Shown piece after piece: positions 24,864 through 33,094 of a DNA stretch of 64,000 nt. Numbering within the stretch: the first letter of the stretch is position 1; the number at the start of each line of letters is the position of its first letter. A model generated the notes under the pieces. The model was not told the DNA's origin. It saw only the letters and a list, made by a program, of their open reading frames with translations, and made no database searches. The translations under genes were made by a program, and so were the position numbers. Source of the DNA: JAHEKD01 sp965215945 (GTDB taxonomy: Bacteria; Pseudomonadota; Gammaproteobacteria; Arenicellales; JAHEKD01); the NCBI GenBank assembly GCA_965215945.1, contig CBDCFC010000050.1, positions 86,258 to 150,257 of the forward strand, written 5' to 3'.

Positions 24864-24970
24864 GTCATCCTGAATTCAATTCAGGATCTCCACATAGTTG
24901 TTCGAGCTTTATTCGAGGTTGCGGTCTATCCAAGGAGATTCTGAATAGCACTTCGAGCTTCCAGAATGAC
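24864..24970. repeat. ~107-bp dispersed palindromic element, copy B
   Basis: It starts gtcatcctgaattcaattcagga and ends ccagaatgac. Over its whole length it matches the reverse complement of 10415-10520, so the two copies are in opposite orientation. A near-copy of its start, accgtcatgccgacgaac, lies just upstream at 24844. It lies between the convergent DUF389 and GST genes. Confidence 0.8.
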
Positions 24971-24983
24971 ATTGTGTTATAAA

Positions 24984-25685
24984 TCAATCTTTAACCGTTG
25001 AGGCATCCTGCTGAAATAAGATTGCTTTTTCTTCATCAGTAAATTGCTTAGGAGGGTTAATTTCCTGGGCAATTTCATATGCTCGGATCGTCGCCGGGCG
25101 CGCCTGAATTATCTCAAACCAACGTTTCAAATGCGGAAAATCATTCAGATCTTGTGATTGTTTTTCATGGGAAACCACCCAGGGATAGCTGGCCATATCG
25201 GCGATGGTGTATTGATCTCCGGCAATAAAGTCTGAGTTGCACAGTTGTTTGTTTAAAACAGCATATAATCGTGCAGTTTCATTGACATAGCGATCAATGG
25301 CATAAGGAATCTTTTCAGGCGCATATTGAGAAAAATGATGATTCTGCCCCGCCATTGGACCCAACCCGCCCATTTGCCACATCAGCCATTGCAGAACGTT
25401 AGTGCGCCCCCGTAGATCAGAATAATTAAACTTTCCGATTTTATCAGCCAGATATAGCAGAATCGCTCCTGATTCAAATATCGAAACCGGCTCGTCGCCC
25501 TCATCTGGATTATTATCCACAATTGCAGGAATACGGTTGTTAGGAGAAATTTTTAGAAAATCCGGTGCGAACTGATCACCCTGACCGATATTAATTGGGT
25601 GAATTTCATATTCAAGCCCGGATTCTTCCAGAAAAATAGTAATTTTATGGCCGTTCGGCGTAGTCCAGTAATATAAATCAATCAT
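24984..25685 (-). CDS. glutathione S-transferase family protein (YfcG/Nu-class-like)
   Basis: The 233-residue protein has an N-terminal thioredoxin-fold domain (YYWTTPNGHKITIFLEE, then NRIPAIVD with the cis-Pro and FESGAILLYLADK with the glutathione-binding Glu-Ser). The all-helical C-terminal domain carries FIAGDQYTIADMASYPWV. The TPNGHK start, lacking a classic Tyr/Ser/Cys at the usual position, matches the Nu class typified by YfcG/YghU. These enzymes show disulfide-bond reductase activity with glutathione. The natural substrate is unknown. Confidence 0.9.
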   Translation of the reverse strand: MIDLYYWTTPNGHKITIFLEESGLEYEIHPINIGQGDQFAPDFLKISPNNRIPAIVDNNPDEGDEPVSIFESGAILLYLADKIGKFNYSDLRGRTNVLQWLMWQMGGLGPMAGQNHHFSQYAPEKIPYAIDRYVNETARLYAVLNKQLCNSDFIAGDQYTIADMASYPWVVSHEKQSQDLNDFPHLKRWFEIIQARPATIRAYEIAQEINPPKQFTDEEKAILFQQDASTVKD

Positions 25686-25798
25686 TTGTCTTCCAGAAAA
25701 ATAATTAGGTCAAAGATTACCACAGCAGAATTAATCTAATCATTTGAAGTTAGCACTTATAATCACCATATAGTTATAAAAAGCTTAGAGGAAAAACC

Positions 25799-26755
25799 AT
25801 GTTTGATTTCGTTAACGAACTTGCCATTGTTCCTTTTATTATTGTTTTATTAATTCTGTTTATGCTGTTTAAGGCAATCAGAATCGTGCCCCAGGGTTAT
25901 GAATGGACAGTGGAACGTTTGGGTAAATATACTCGTACACTTAAGCCGGGTATTTCAATTCTGGTTCCCTTGCTCGATGCAGTCGGTAGTAAAAAGGACA
26001 TGCGCGAACAAGTGATTGATGTCCCCTCACAAGAAGTCATTACTCGTGATAATGCTTTAGTGCAAGTCGATGGTGTGGTTTTCTATCAAGTCATTGATGC
26101 CGCTAAATCAAGTTATGAAGTAGCCGATTTGTATAATTCAATTCTGAATCTGGCGATGACCAACATACGTACGGTACTCGGTTCCATGACACTCGATGAA
26201 TGTTTATCTGAACGCAACAAAATCAATAACAATTTGATGTCCGTTGTTGATGAGGCGGTCGAACCGTGGGGCGTTAAAATCACTCGAATTGAAATCAAGG
26301 ATATTACACCACCTGCCGATCTGGTTGAATCAATGGCCAGGCAAATGAAGGCCGAACGAGATAAACGAGCCGAAATTCTTGAAGCTGAAGGTAGCCGACA
26401 GGCCGAGATCCTGCGTGCGGAGGGACAGAAACAAGCACAGGTATTGCGTGCTGAAGCGATGAAGGAAGCTGCATTTCAAGAGGCCGAAGGCCGAGAACGG
26501 GCTGCACAGGCTGAAGCTGTGGCAACCCGGGTTGTTTCCGAGGCAATAGCTCAAGGCGATGGTAAAGCGATAAACTATTTTGTCGCCAATAAATATGTTG
26601 AGGCTCTGGAGGCCATGGCGACTTCAGGAAATCAGAAAACGTTAATACTTCCTGTTGAGGCAACCAATATTATTGGTTCACTGGCAGGTATTAAGGAATT
26701 GTTTGAACAGACTAAAACAGAGAGTCCGATTCCTCAAAAGGAGACCCCGGAATAA
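25799..26755 (+). CDS. qmcA: SPFH/Band 7 membrane protein QmcA
   Basis: The 318-residue protein has an N-terminal membrane anchor (residues 9-27) and an SPFH domain starting IVPQGYEWTVERLGKYTRTLKPG, with VDGVVFYQVIDAAKSSYEV and RTVLGSMTLDECLSERN. A long charged coiled coil follows (about 185-250, repeats of AEILxAEG), then a short C-terminal tail. This is the stomatin-like QmcA/YbbK pattern, an oligomeric inner-membrane scaffold implicated in protein quality control. The next gene, nfeD, is its usual partner. An AGAGGAAA ribosome-binding site precedes the ATG. Confidence 0.94.
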   Translation: MFDFVNELAIVPFIIVLLILFMLFKAIRIVPQGYEWTVERLGKYTRTLKPGISILVPLLDAVGSKKDMREQVIDVPSQEVITRDNALVQVDGVVFYQVIDAAKSSYEVADLYNSILNLAMTNIRTVLGSMTLDECLSERNKINNNLMSVVDEAVEPWGVKITRIEIKDITPPADLVESMARQMKAERDKRAEILEAEGSRQAEILRAEGQKQAQVLRAEAMKEAAFQEAEGRERAAQAEAVATRVVSEAIAQGDGKAINYFVANKYVEALEAMATSGNQKTLILPVEATNIIGSLAGIKELFEQTKTESPIPQKETPE

Positions 26756-26809
26756 ATCCGGGGAATAGTACTTGAATAATGGGCTCTTGCAATTTATCGA
26801 AGCGTTTCC

Positions 26810-26880
26810 CGCGTACCGGATCGGAGCCTGTGCTGAACTTGATTCGGTATCCGACACAAGCTTGTTGCGGGATCTTTAAG
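26810..26880. repeat. dispersed repeat fragment between qmcA and nfeD
   Basis: The stretch accggatcggagcctgtgctg, followed by a facing ggtatccgacacaagc, forms an imperfect inverted repeat. Its gagcctgtgctgaact is the near reverse complement of agttcagcacaggctt in the repeat at 27948. It interrupts an otherwise operon-like qmcA-nfeD gap of 146 bases. Confidence 0.55.
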
Positions 26881-26901
26881 AGTTGAAATAAAGTTTAACC
26901 A

Positions 26902-27726
26902 ATGAGTAATTCTGTCTTATTCCTATTACTTGGAATTTTATTCTTCGCTTTAGAAGCCATGTTGGCTGTTGACGGCTATTTCCTCTGGTTAGGCTTTGCT
27001 GGTTTGATCACTGCACTATTGAGCTACTTTATTCCAAGTTTGAGTTTTGCTGCGGTTACTATAATTTTTACAGGTTTGTCAATCGTTTCAATTGGTGCTT
27101 ATCGAATCTGGAAACATTACCGGCCCGACATTCCTGAAGTCGAAAACCTCAATACCATGAGCGCACGTTATATTGGCAAGCTCTACAAGGTGGTTGAGGT
27201 TTTTACCGACGATTCAGCCAAAGTCCAGATAGGCGACACACTCTGGCGGGTTCGTTCCGATACCTTAAATGCGTTTGAAGTAGGCACTGAAGTGCGCATT
27301 ATCGACCAGATTTCCAGCACTGAGCTTAAAGTCATCGCAGCTGATGCGCCCTATGATATCAGCCCTGTTCAAGAAAGCCCGGATGCAGTGCAACATCAGT
27401 TCACCACCTTATTGAGTTTAAAGAGCGCGAGAAAGTATCCGGAATTATTACAACTGTTTAAGCAAGTGCATGATCTATATGCGCGTAAGCCGGAGTTCAA
27501 TTTTGAACGCTCAGCGTTTTATCATTCCTATCTGCCACAATCGATTGAAGTTTTTCGAAAACTCGACGGCGGCATCAAGCTCGATAAAGAAGAAATTGCA
27601 CATCTAAAAAAGACAATTGATCAATTATCCGAACGCTTCAAAGATATTCTCGATATTCACCACAACAACAAAAAAGACAAACTGTTAAGTCAAATAGATG
27701 TATTAAATGCGATATCTAAAGATTGA
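26902..27726 (+). CDS. NfeD-like membrane protein with extra C-terminal domain
   Basis: Residues 1-75 hold two or three hydrophobic segments (LFLLLGILFFALEAML and following). Residues about 90-145 form the OB-fold NfeD soluble domain with the typical GDTLWRVRSD. This much matches the short NfeD1b/YbbK-partner protein of about 150 residues that works with QmcA. Here a further ~130 residues follow, charged and mostly helical, with FERSAFYHSYLPQSIEVFRKLDGG. I do not recognise this extension. The neighbour qmcA supports the NfeD assignment. Its start follows a repeat-containing gap. Confidence 0.85.
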   Translation: MSNSVLFLLLGILFFALEAMLAVDGYFLWLGFAGLITALLSYFIPSLSFAAVTIIFTGLSIVSIGAYRIWKHYRPDIPEVENLNTMSARYIGKLYKVVEVFTDDSAKVQIGDTLWRVRSDTLNAFEVGTEVRIIDQISSTELKVIAADAPYDISPVQESPDAVQHQFTTLLSLKSARKYPELLQLFKQVHDLYARKPEFNFERSAFYHSYLPQSIEVFRKLDGGIKLDKEEIAHLKKTIDQLSERFKDILDIHHNNKKDKLLSQIDVLNAISKD

Positions 27727-28204
27727 AAAATAAATATTAATACAAAATACTAAAACTTTTCTGGGGTTGAAAATTGAGTAAGAAAAAACATATTGAAAGA
27801 AACGAGATATACACCCTACATCGTAGTCCGGTACAACACGGCATCAAGATTAAATCAGATGTAATCACTTAATAACTGTTTGATTGATATTTTCTTTCAC
27901 TGCTGCCCCATTAACTACCCCTATCGTCATTGGATACTGAATCGAGTTCAGCACAGGCTTGATCCGGCATCCAGAAATGCTTGAAGATGCTGGATTCTGG
28001 ACAAATACTTCGTATTTTCCAGAATGACGTTGGGGACTTTTCTGATTCATGTCTTACTTCTAGCATTTTGCTATTTTTTTCTTTGTTTACAGGGGGTTAT
28101 ACTTCATCACATGATTTTTAATGGGACAGCACTGATTTTCTTTATAAGTGTTTACACTACGGATGATAGTAAGCGTTGGATTAAAGGCGTGACAATCTCG
28201 CTTC
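27727..28204. other. intergenic stretch with dispersed repeat
   Basis: No gene is convincing here. At 27921-28027 a GC-richer repeat runs from cgtcattggatactg to ttccagaatgacg, so its ends are inverted (cgtcatt/aatgacg), and it contains gttcagcacaggctt seen also near 26826. A TTG-started 32-codon frame at 27774 is preceded by ggggttga but looks too short to support. The stretch leads into the IS66 accessory patch. Confidence 0.5.
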
Positions 28205-28510
28205 TTACAAAGGGTAACTTTTCAATCTCGCAAAAAATAATTCGAATAAACACAAACCCATTACTAAAAAGTTTAGTAGAAAAGCCAGTCTCCTAGTGTT
28301 TTTTTCGGCTTTCGGCTTAATTGAACCATACCCTATTATTATCAGTTTATTTTCAAAAAATGCATAGCAGTTCCACACCCCTAAATAGTATAGAATTAAA
28401 CAAAAATAAAATGATGTATTATCTGCCTTCATATTCCCAACCATGAATACCAGAGGAAATAGCAAAACTCCCACAATATAATAAAAAATTATAAATCTAG
28501 GTTTTTCCAT
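28205..28510 (-). CDS. small hydrophobic protein of unknown function
   Basis: A 101-residue frame with about three transmembrane segments (FIIFYYIVGVLLFPLVFMV, FYFCLILYYLGVWNC and LAFLLNFLVMGLCLFELFF) separated by charged loops. Composition and segment spacing look like a real membrane protein rather than chance, but I know no relative. Its ATG lies only about 5 bases from the predicted left end of the IS66 element, so the insertion probably removed its own promoter or part of its N-terminus. An overlapping plus-strand frame is less convincing. Confidence 0.4.
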   Translation of the reverse strand: MEKPRFIIFYYIVGVLLFPLVFMVGNMKADNTSFYFCLILYYLGVWNCYAFFENKLIIIGYGSIKPKAEKNTRRLAFLLNFLVMGLCLFELFFARLKSYPL

Positions 28511-28579
28511 ATGAATTTAACGCTTTCGGCGTAATGTCGCTAATTGAGTTAGCAGCGAAAATAATCATTCTATCAGTTA

Positions 28580-30175
28580 TTATGCCGCCTGCTCCAGTTC
28601 AGTCAGTAGCTTGAACGGTAGCAAGGCTTCGATCTGCTCAACACAAGTGGCTTTTGGTAGTTCAGTAAAAACAGTCTTTAAGTAGTTATAAGGTTCCAAC
28701 CCGTTAGCCTTAGCCGTTTCAATCAATGAATAAAGATTAGCACTGGACTTCGCCCCTGAAACCGTGTCGGAGAACAAATGATTTTTACGCCCAATCACAA
28801 ATGGTCGAATTGCGTTCTCACATTGATTATTGTCGATATGTAATCGACCATCAGTCGTATATACGGTTAACTTATCCCACTGTTTATCCATATAGTGCAT
28901 AGCCTTGCCCAAGGCTGATTGCTTGACCACGATTGGCAGCTGCCGATCCAGCCATTTCCTTAGGTCTTTAAGAATCGGCACAGGCCGGGATTGGCGAAGT
29001 GCGAATCGCTGTTCAACAGTTAAGTCTTTGGACTTCTTCTCAATTCGGTACAGCAGTTGAATCCGTTGCAAGGCTTGTTTGGCTAAAGACACTTTCTTCG
29101 TCTTGAGCTTGTCCTGAGCTTTGATCGCTTGATCAAACTTTCGCCTCACATGTGCCCAGCAGCCAAGTTGGGTAATGTCATTTCGTTGACAAACTTTGTT
29201 ATACCCCTCGTAACCATCTGTTTGTAAATAACCGGAATAATCACCGAGCAACTGTACGGGAATCTCTTGAGACCGGCTCGGCGCATAATCATATAGAATG
29301 ATTCTTCGGCCCGGTGGCCCGCCACGCTGAATCCACATAAACGATTGGCTTTGCGGCGTTTTCCCCGGTTCTTTTAATACCTGACACCGTGTTTCGTCCA
29401 TTTGGACAATATCGTAGTCCAACATCGAATCACGCATCAGATTAATCAGCGGTTGGATCAATAACCCAGCCTTAATCATCCAATTTGCTAAGGTTGAACG
29501 GTTGAGTGGAATATCCAGCCGTTTAAATTCTTGTTCCTGCCGATATAACGGCATACTGTTGATATATTTACCGACGACTACATGCGCGATTGTTCCCGGA
29601 CTGGCGATACTGCCCGGAATCGGCTGGGGCGGTAGCTTAGCCGCCTTAATGGATTGTTTACAGTTGGGGCAGCTATAGGTCTTCTTGATGTGTTTGATGA
29701 CCTTGACCGTCATCGGAATCAGTTCGATCTGCTCGCTGGACTTCTCACTCATCGCAATAAGCTGACTCTGACAGTGGCCGCAGGTGCATTCAGATTCATC
29801 CAATTCATGCACAACTTCGATTCTGGGAAAATGATCCGGCAGCTTCCTTCGACCGCCTTTGCCTTTACGACGAGCGTGCGCAGCAACCAATGTTTTGCTT
29901 TCGTCATCAGTATGCCCATTGGAATTGTCAGTATCATGATCGGATAAGGCTTCGGCCTCATTGAATAATAGTGAGAGCTGATCAACATTAAACTTCTCAC
30001 TTCGTGATCCGAAGTGTTGCTGTTTGGCTAAGGCAATTGCTTCAATTAGCTGGTTGATATAATCCGATTGGTGTTTGTTTTTAGCCTGTTCTGTGTCGAG
30101 TTTATCTTGCAATTGAATCACTAATTCCTTGAGTTGTTCAGGGTCATTGGGGAGTGATTTAATGCGTTGATTCAT
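28580..30175 (-). CDS. tnpC: IS66 family transposase TnpC
   Basis: The 531-residue protein is the DDE transposase of IS66 elements. It begins with a leucine-zipper-like coiled coil (PEQLKELVIQLQDKLDTEQ) and the AKQQHFGSRSEKF block, followed by a CxxC zinc-binding region (CTCGHCQSQL and SCPNCKQS). The catalytic domain has Asp in IVQMDETRCQVL, Asp in LQTDGYEGYNKV and Glu in HIDNNQCENAIRPFVIGRKN. The C-terminal helper domain is present. It appears full length and intact. tnpB starts 36 bases upstream. Confidence 0.95.
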   Translation of the reverse strand: MNQRIKSLPNDPEQLKELVIQLQDKLDTEQAKNKHQSDYINQLIEAIALAKQQHFGSRSEKFNVDQLSLLFNEAEALSDHDTDNSNGHTDDESKTLVAAHARRKGKGGRRKLPDHFPRIEVVHELDESECTCGHCQSQLIAMSEKSSEQIELIPMTVKVIKHIKKTYSCPNCKQSIKAAKLPPQPIPGSIASPGTIAHVVVGKYINSMPLYRQEQEFKRLDIPLNRSTLANWMIKAGLLIQPLINLMRDSMLDYDIVQMDETRCQVLKEPGKTPQSQSFMWIQRGGPPGRRIILYDYAPSRSQEIPVQLLGDYSGYLQTDGYEGYNKVCQRNDITQLGCWAHVRRKFDQAIKAQDKLKTKKVSLAKQALQRIQLLYRIEKKSKDLTVEQRFALRQSRPVPILKDLRKWLDRQLPIVVKQSALGKAMHYMDKQWDKLTVYTTDGRLHIDNNQCENAIRPFVIGRKNHLFSDTVSGAKSSANLYSLIETAKANGLEPYNYLKTVFTELPKATCVEQIEALLPFKLLTELEQAA

Positions 30176-30210
30176 GGCTGTATTTTATCATGCTAACGGC
30201 TTTAAAACCT

Positions 30211-30567
30211 TTAAAGAACAGTGTGATGAGGTAAACTCGAATGACCTTGTAATAACGTTAAATCATAGCCATCCAATAACCAGTTAATCTGCCTGGCATT
30301 CAGTTCAACCTGATCTATCGGCAGATTCACTGGCCAACGGAATCGTGCCTTCTCAATGCGTTTCATCCACAAGATAAAACCATTGCCTTCCCAGCCGACC
30401 ATCTTGATAATCGTTCTCGCGGAATTACAAAAGACAAACAATTTTGAGGAAAATGGATCTAGATTCATTTGGCCTTCGACAATCGCGACCAGTCCGTTTA
30501 TTGACTTACGCATATCCACCGGATGGCGATATAAATAAATCGCCGAGTCCACTGATGGACGAATCAA
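30211..30567 (-). CDS. tnpB: IS66 family accessory protein TnpB
   Basis: This 118-residue protein is IS66 Orf2, with the invariant YRHPVDMRKSINGL, LFVFCNSARTIIKMV and ILWMKRIEKARFRWP motifs. It is required for transposition of IS66 elements, though its role is not resolved. It starts with TTG overlapping the tnpA stop (TTGA), consistent with translational coupling. It is not related to the IS605 TnpB nuclease despite the name. Confidence 0.93.
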   Translation of the reverse strand: MIRPSVDSAIYLYRHPVDMRKSINGLVAIVEGQMNLDPFSSKLFVFCNSARTIIKMVGWEGNGFILWMKRIEKARFRWPVNLPIDQVELNARQINWLLDGYDLTLLQGHSSLPHHTVL

Positions 30568-30902
30568 CGCTTTAATTCCGAACTGGTAATTACAGCTCGA
30601 ATTATCTTGGTATCCAACTCACCGGCAAACTCAATCACAGTGCCATTGGTCAACTTGACCTTACAGCTTGGTTTTGATGAAACGGATTGAACAGGTGCGA
30701 CCGGAACAAACGCTGATTGACTCGACTAAGCAGCAGGTCTGTATAGCCCTAACTTAATTAGCTTCGACTTCCATTGATACAGCGTTTTTAAACGCAATCC
30801 GTGTGTGTTGGCGTAATCTGCAATAGTACCTTTGCTTTCATCTGCCGCTTTAACATGACTTAGCCATAATCCCTGTTTTGTCGTCATCGTCTTTGCTAGC
30901 AT
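30564..30902 (-). pseudogene. tnpA: IS66 accessory gene tnpA interrupted by an amber codon
   Basis: From an ATG at 30902 with a GGAG ribosome-binding site the frame encodes a helix-turn-helix protein (GTIADYANTHGLRLKTLYQWKSKL) typical of IS66 Orf1. A TAG at 30726-30728 stops it after 58 codons. Reading on in the same frame gives 53 more residues with the family's C-terminal pattern (KVKLTNGTVIEFAGELD) up to a TGA at 30564-30566 that overlaps the tnpB start. A single nonsense change therefore splits an otherwise intact gene. The element is probably immobile on its own unless the amber is read through. Confidence 0.85.
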
Positions 30903-31017
30903 TCCAGTCTCCAATTTGAAAACCTTACTCTGGCAGATCAAACGTTAACTGAAAATCCCATCCCTAATTTGGCGCTTACGGATGATATTCAGAAAGTTCA
31001 TGCTGATTTAAAAAACA

Positions 31018-31401
31018 TCATGGTTTAAATCTTTTTAAATCAATATTTCTACTTATTTGACGGTAGTGTTTATAGTTTGCCGTAATTAATGACAAACCCT
31101 TTGAAACACCGGTTGCGGCGATTAGTGCATCTGCTAATTTTACTGAATGGCTTAAATAATATTGCTCTACATAAAACATGGCCTTGCTGGAAATTTCATG
31201 ATCAATATAAATGATTGAGGTCTGCCAATGTCTAAGTGTCTTTCTGAGAGCAAGCAATTCATTTTTATTATGCATCCCCTGCACTAGTTCCATATAAGTT
31301 ACCACTGAAACATAAAAACCAGTATTTTGACTTATAAGTTTTCTGGCATTCTCATTTCCTCGCATGTGCCAGATGATGACATCCGTGTCAATCAGCATCA
31401 A
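31018..31401 (-). CDS. PIN-domain toxin of a type II toxin-antitoxin pair (VapC-like)
   Basis: The 127-residue protein is a PIN-domain ribonuclease. The N-terminal LIDTDVIIW supplies the first acidic residue, VVTYMELVQGM the conserved Glu, and KLADALIAATG the third acidic site. VapC toxins cleave tRNA or rRNA when their antitoxin is lost. The start overlaps the end of the upstream antitoxin frame by 14 bases, so the pair is co-translated. It lies at the edge of the IS66 element, on the same strand. Confidence 0.88.
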   Translation of the reverse strand: MMLIDTDVIIWHMRGNENARKLISQNTGFYVSVVTYMELVQGMHNKNELLALRKTLRHWQTSIIYIDHEISSKAMFYVEQYYLSHSVKLADALIAATGVSKGLSLITANYKHYRQISRNIDLKRFKP

Positions 31402-31630
31402 ATCGGCCTTTTCGCAGCTCCCTTAAATATTGGTTTACATTTACCGACTCAGCATCATTGCTCCAAATTCCAAACAACTCATCCTCATAGATTTCTTCGG
31501 AGTCAATAGGTACCAGTTTTGCTGTGGCTTTACCACGATAAGTAATAATTACCTCTTCACCTCTGGTAACAGTTTCCAGTAGCTCTTTGGTATGAAATCT
31601 TAAGTCTTTAGCTGTCGTTTGCATTAACAT
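31388..31630 (-). CDS. Phd/YefM-family antitoxin
   Basis: This 80-residue protein has the Phd/YefM fold signature: MQTTAKDLRFHTKELLETVTRGEEVIITYRGKATAKLVPI. It would bind its promoter and hold the PIN toxin inactive through its C-terminal tail. An ATG six bases inside (31624) is an alternative start. The AT-rich region 5' of it should hold the autoregulated promoter. Phd-type antitoxins paired with PIN toxins are a known mix. Confidence 0.87.
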   Translation of the reverse strand: MLMQTTAKDLRFHTKELLETVTRGEEVIITYRGKATAKLVPIDSEEIYEDELFGIWSNDAESVNVNQYLRELRKGRFDAD

Positions 31631-31851
31631 TATTATAGCAGAGTTTATATTTCAAAGTATAAACATTTAAATTTCTAGCATGAATGGAACTAACAATTGC
31701 AACGCCCCTAACTTTTGCAAATCGGAATCTTATAAACTCATTTTTAGAAATGATAAATTTAAAGCACTTCATCAAGTTTTTGATCTAAAGTATTAAATAT
31801 AAAGGTAGAAAACTTTTAGTCAAATCACTAAACTATGTCGTTTGAAATAGA

Positions 31852-32997
31852 TCAAATACAATCAATAAACAACTGTTTTACATTTTCTGTGGTTAACTCA
31901 ATTGGATTACCACCACAACTGGGGTCTTCCAATGCCATTTCAGTGAGTTCATCAATGCGATCAGTACCAACGTCTAACTCGGCCAATTTATCTGGCACTG
32001 CTAATTCTTTTCTGAGTTCAAGCACATAGTCATAAAAGCCATCAAAACCACCCTCTATATCTAAATAAGCGGCGGCTGCAGCAATTCGCTTTTCGATTTC
32101 TGGGCGATTGAGTCTCAATACTGGCGGGATGACAACCGCATTGGTCATACCATGATGGGTGTTATATATAGCACCAACAGGATGCGACAGAGCGTGTACC
32201 GCGCCCAAGCCTTTTTGAAACGCCGTAGCGCCCATGGCTGCTGCTGACATCATATTCGCACGTGCTCCAATATCAGTTCCGTCATGATAGGCTTTTGGTA
32301 AATTCTCCTTGACCAAACGCATCCCTTCTAAGGCAATGCCCTGACTCATGGGATGATAATGTGGTGAACAATAGGCTTCCAGACAATGTGCAAACGCATC
32401 CATGCCGGTTCCAGTTGTAATCACTTTCGGCATACCTCTAGTCAATTCAGGATCACAAATAACAACTGTTGGTAATACTTTGGGATGAAAGATAATTTTC
32501 TTAACATGAGTCTGACTATTGGTAATAACACTGGCTCGCCCCACTTCTGAGCCCGTTCCTGCTGTCGTCGGCACAGCCACAATCGGCGCAATCGAATCGG
32601 CATCTGCTCTAGTCCACCAATCACCGATATCTTCAAAGTCCCATACCGGGCGGGTTTGACCCGCCATAAATGCGACCATTTTTCCTAAATCAAGACCCGA
32701 CCCGCCTCCGAAAGCAATCACGCCATCATGGTCTCCTTGTTTAAAAACCTCAATGCCTGCTTGCATGTTAATCTCATTGGGATTGGGATCGACTTCGGCA
32801 AATATGGCTCGTCCTAAACCGGCTGATTCAAGTAAATCCAATGCCGATTGAGTAATCGGTAAACCGGCTAGTCCCTTATCGGTAACTAATAAAGGCCTTT
32901 CTATTCCTGCTTGAGTACAAGCATTTGCTATTTCTTTTATCCGTCCTGCACCAAATTTAATAGCCGTTGGATATGACCAGTTAGCCTGATAACTCAT
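31852..32997 (-). CDS. iron-containing alcohol dehydrogenase
   Basis: The 381-residue protein is a group III (Fe-ADH) enzyme. The N-terminal Rossmann-like part has GGGSGLDLGK and PTTAGTGSEVGRASVI for NAD(P) binding. The metal-binding helical domain has MDAFAHCLEAY, the HALSHPVGA histidine and HHGMTNAVVIP. It should interconvert an alcohol and an aldehyde. A clear AAGGAG precedes the start. It lies 97 bases downstream of the glutamine-synthetase-like gene on the same strand, at the end of the TRAP cluster, so its substrate is probably the imported compound or its glutamyl derivative. Confidence 0.93.
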   Translation of the reverse strand: MSYQANWSYPTAIKFGAGRIKEIANACTQAGIERPLLVTDKGLAGLPITQSALDLLESAGLGRAIFAEVDPNPNEINMQAGIEVFKQGDHDGVIAFGGGSGLDLGKMVAFMAGQTRPVWDFEDIGDWWTRADADSIAPIVAVPTTAGTGSEVGRASVITNSQTHVKKIIFHPKVLPTVVICDPELTRGMPKVITTGTGMDAFAHCLEAYCSPHYHPMSQGIALEGMRLVKENLPKAYHDGTDIGARANMMSAAAMGATAFQKGLGAVHALSHPVGAIYNTHHGMTNAVVIPPVLRLNRPEIEKRIAAAAAYLDIEGGFDGFYDYVLELRKELAVPDKLAELDVGTDRIDELTEMALEDPSCGGNPIELTTENVKQLFIDCI

Positions 32998-33094
32998 CTT
33001 TTATTTCTCCTTAAAATACCTTTGTCAACAAATGTGACCCTCGGTAGATCTGCTAATCAATAATCGACAATAGATCGCAACCATGCAGTCATAT

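Larger units (their letters stand above)
28515..30979 (-). mobile_element. IS66-family insertion sequence
   Basis: The element carries the three IS66 genes in the order tnpA-tnpB-tnpC on the minus strand. The right end is set at ggcgcttac (30971-30979), whose reverse complement gtaagcgcc is the usual IS66 tip. The left end is approximate: taacgctttcggcgtaatg near 28516 looks like a diverged tip. I could not find a matching 8-bp target duplication, so the element may be old or rearranged. tnpA contains an amber codon. Confidence 0.8.

Noticed and set aside
27774..27872. TTG-started 32-codon frame with a ggggttga upstream
   Set aside because: Too short, no recognisable motif, and lies in a gap with repeats.
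28024..28296. 90-residue plus-strand frame overlapping the small membrane-protein gene
   Set aside because: Its first part lies in the dispersed repeat, its hydrophobic stretch is antisense to nothing conserved, and the opposing frame has better-formed membrane segments.
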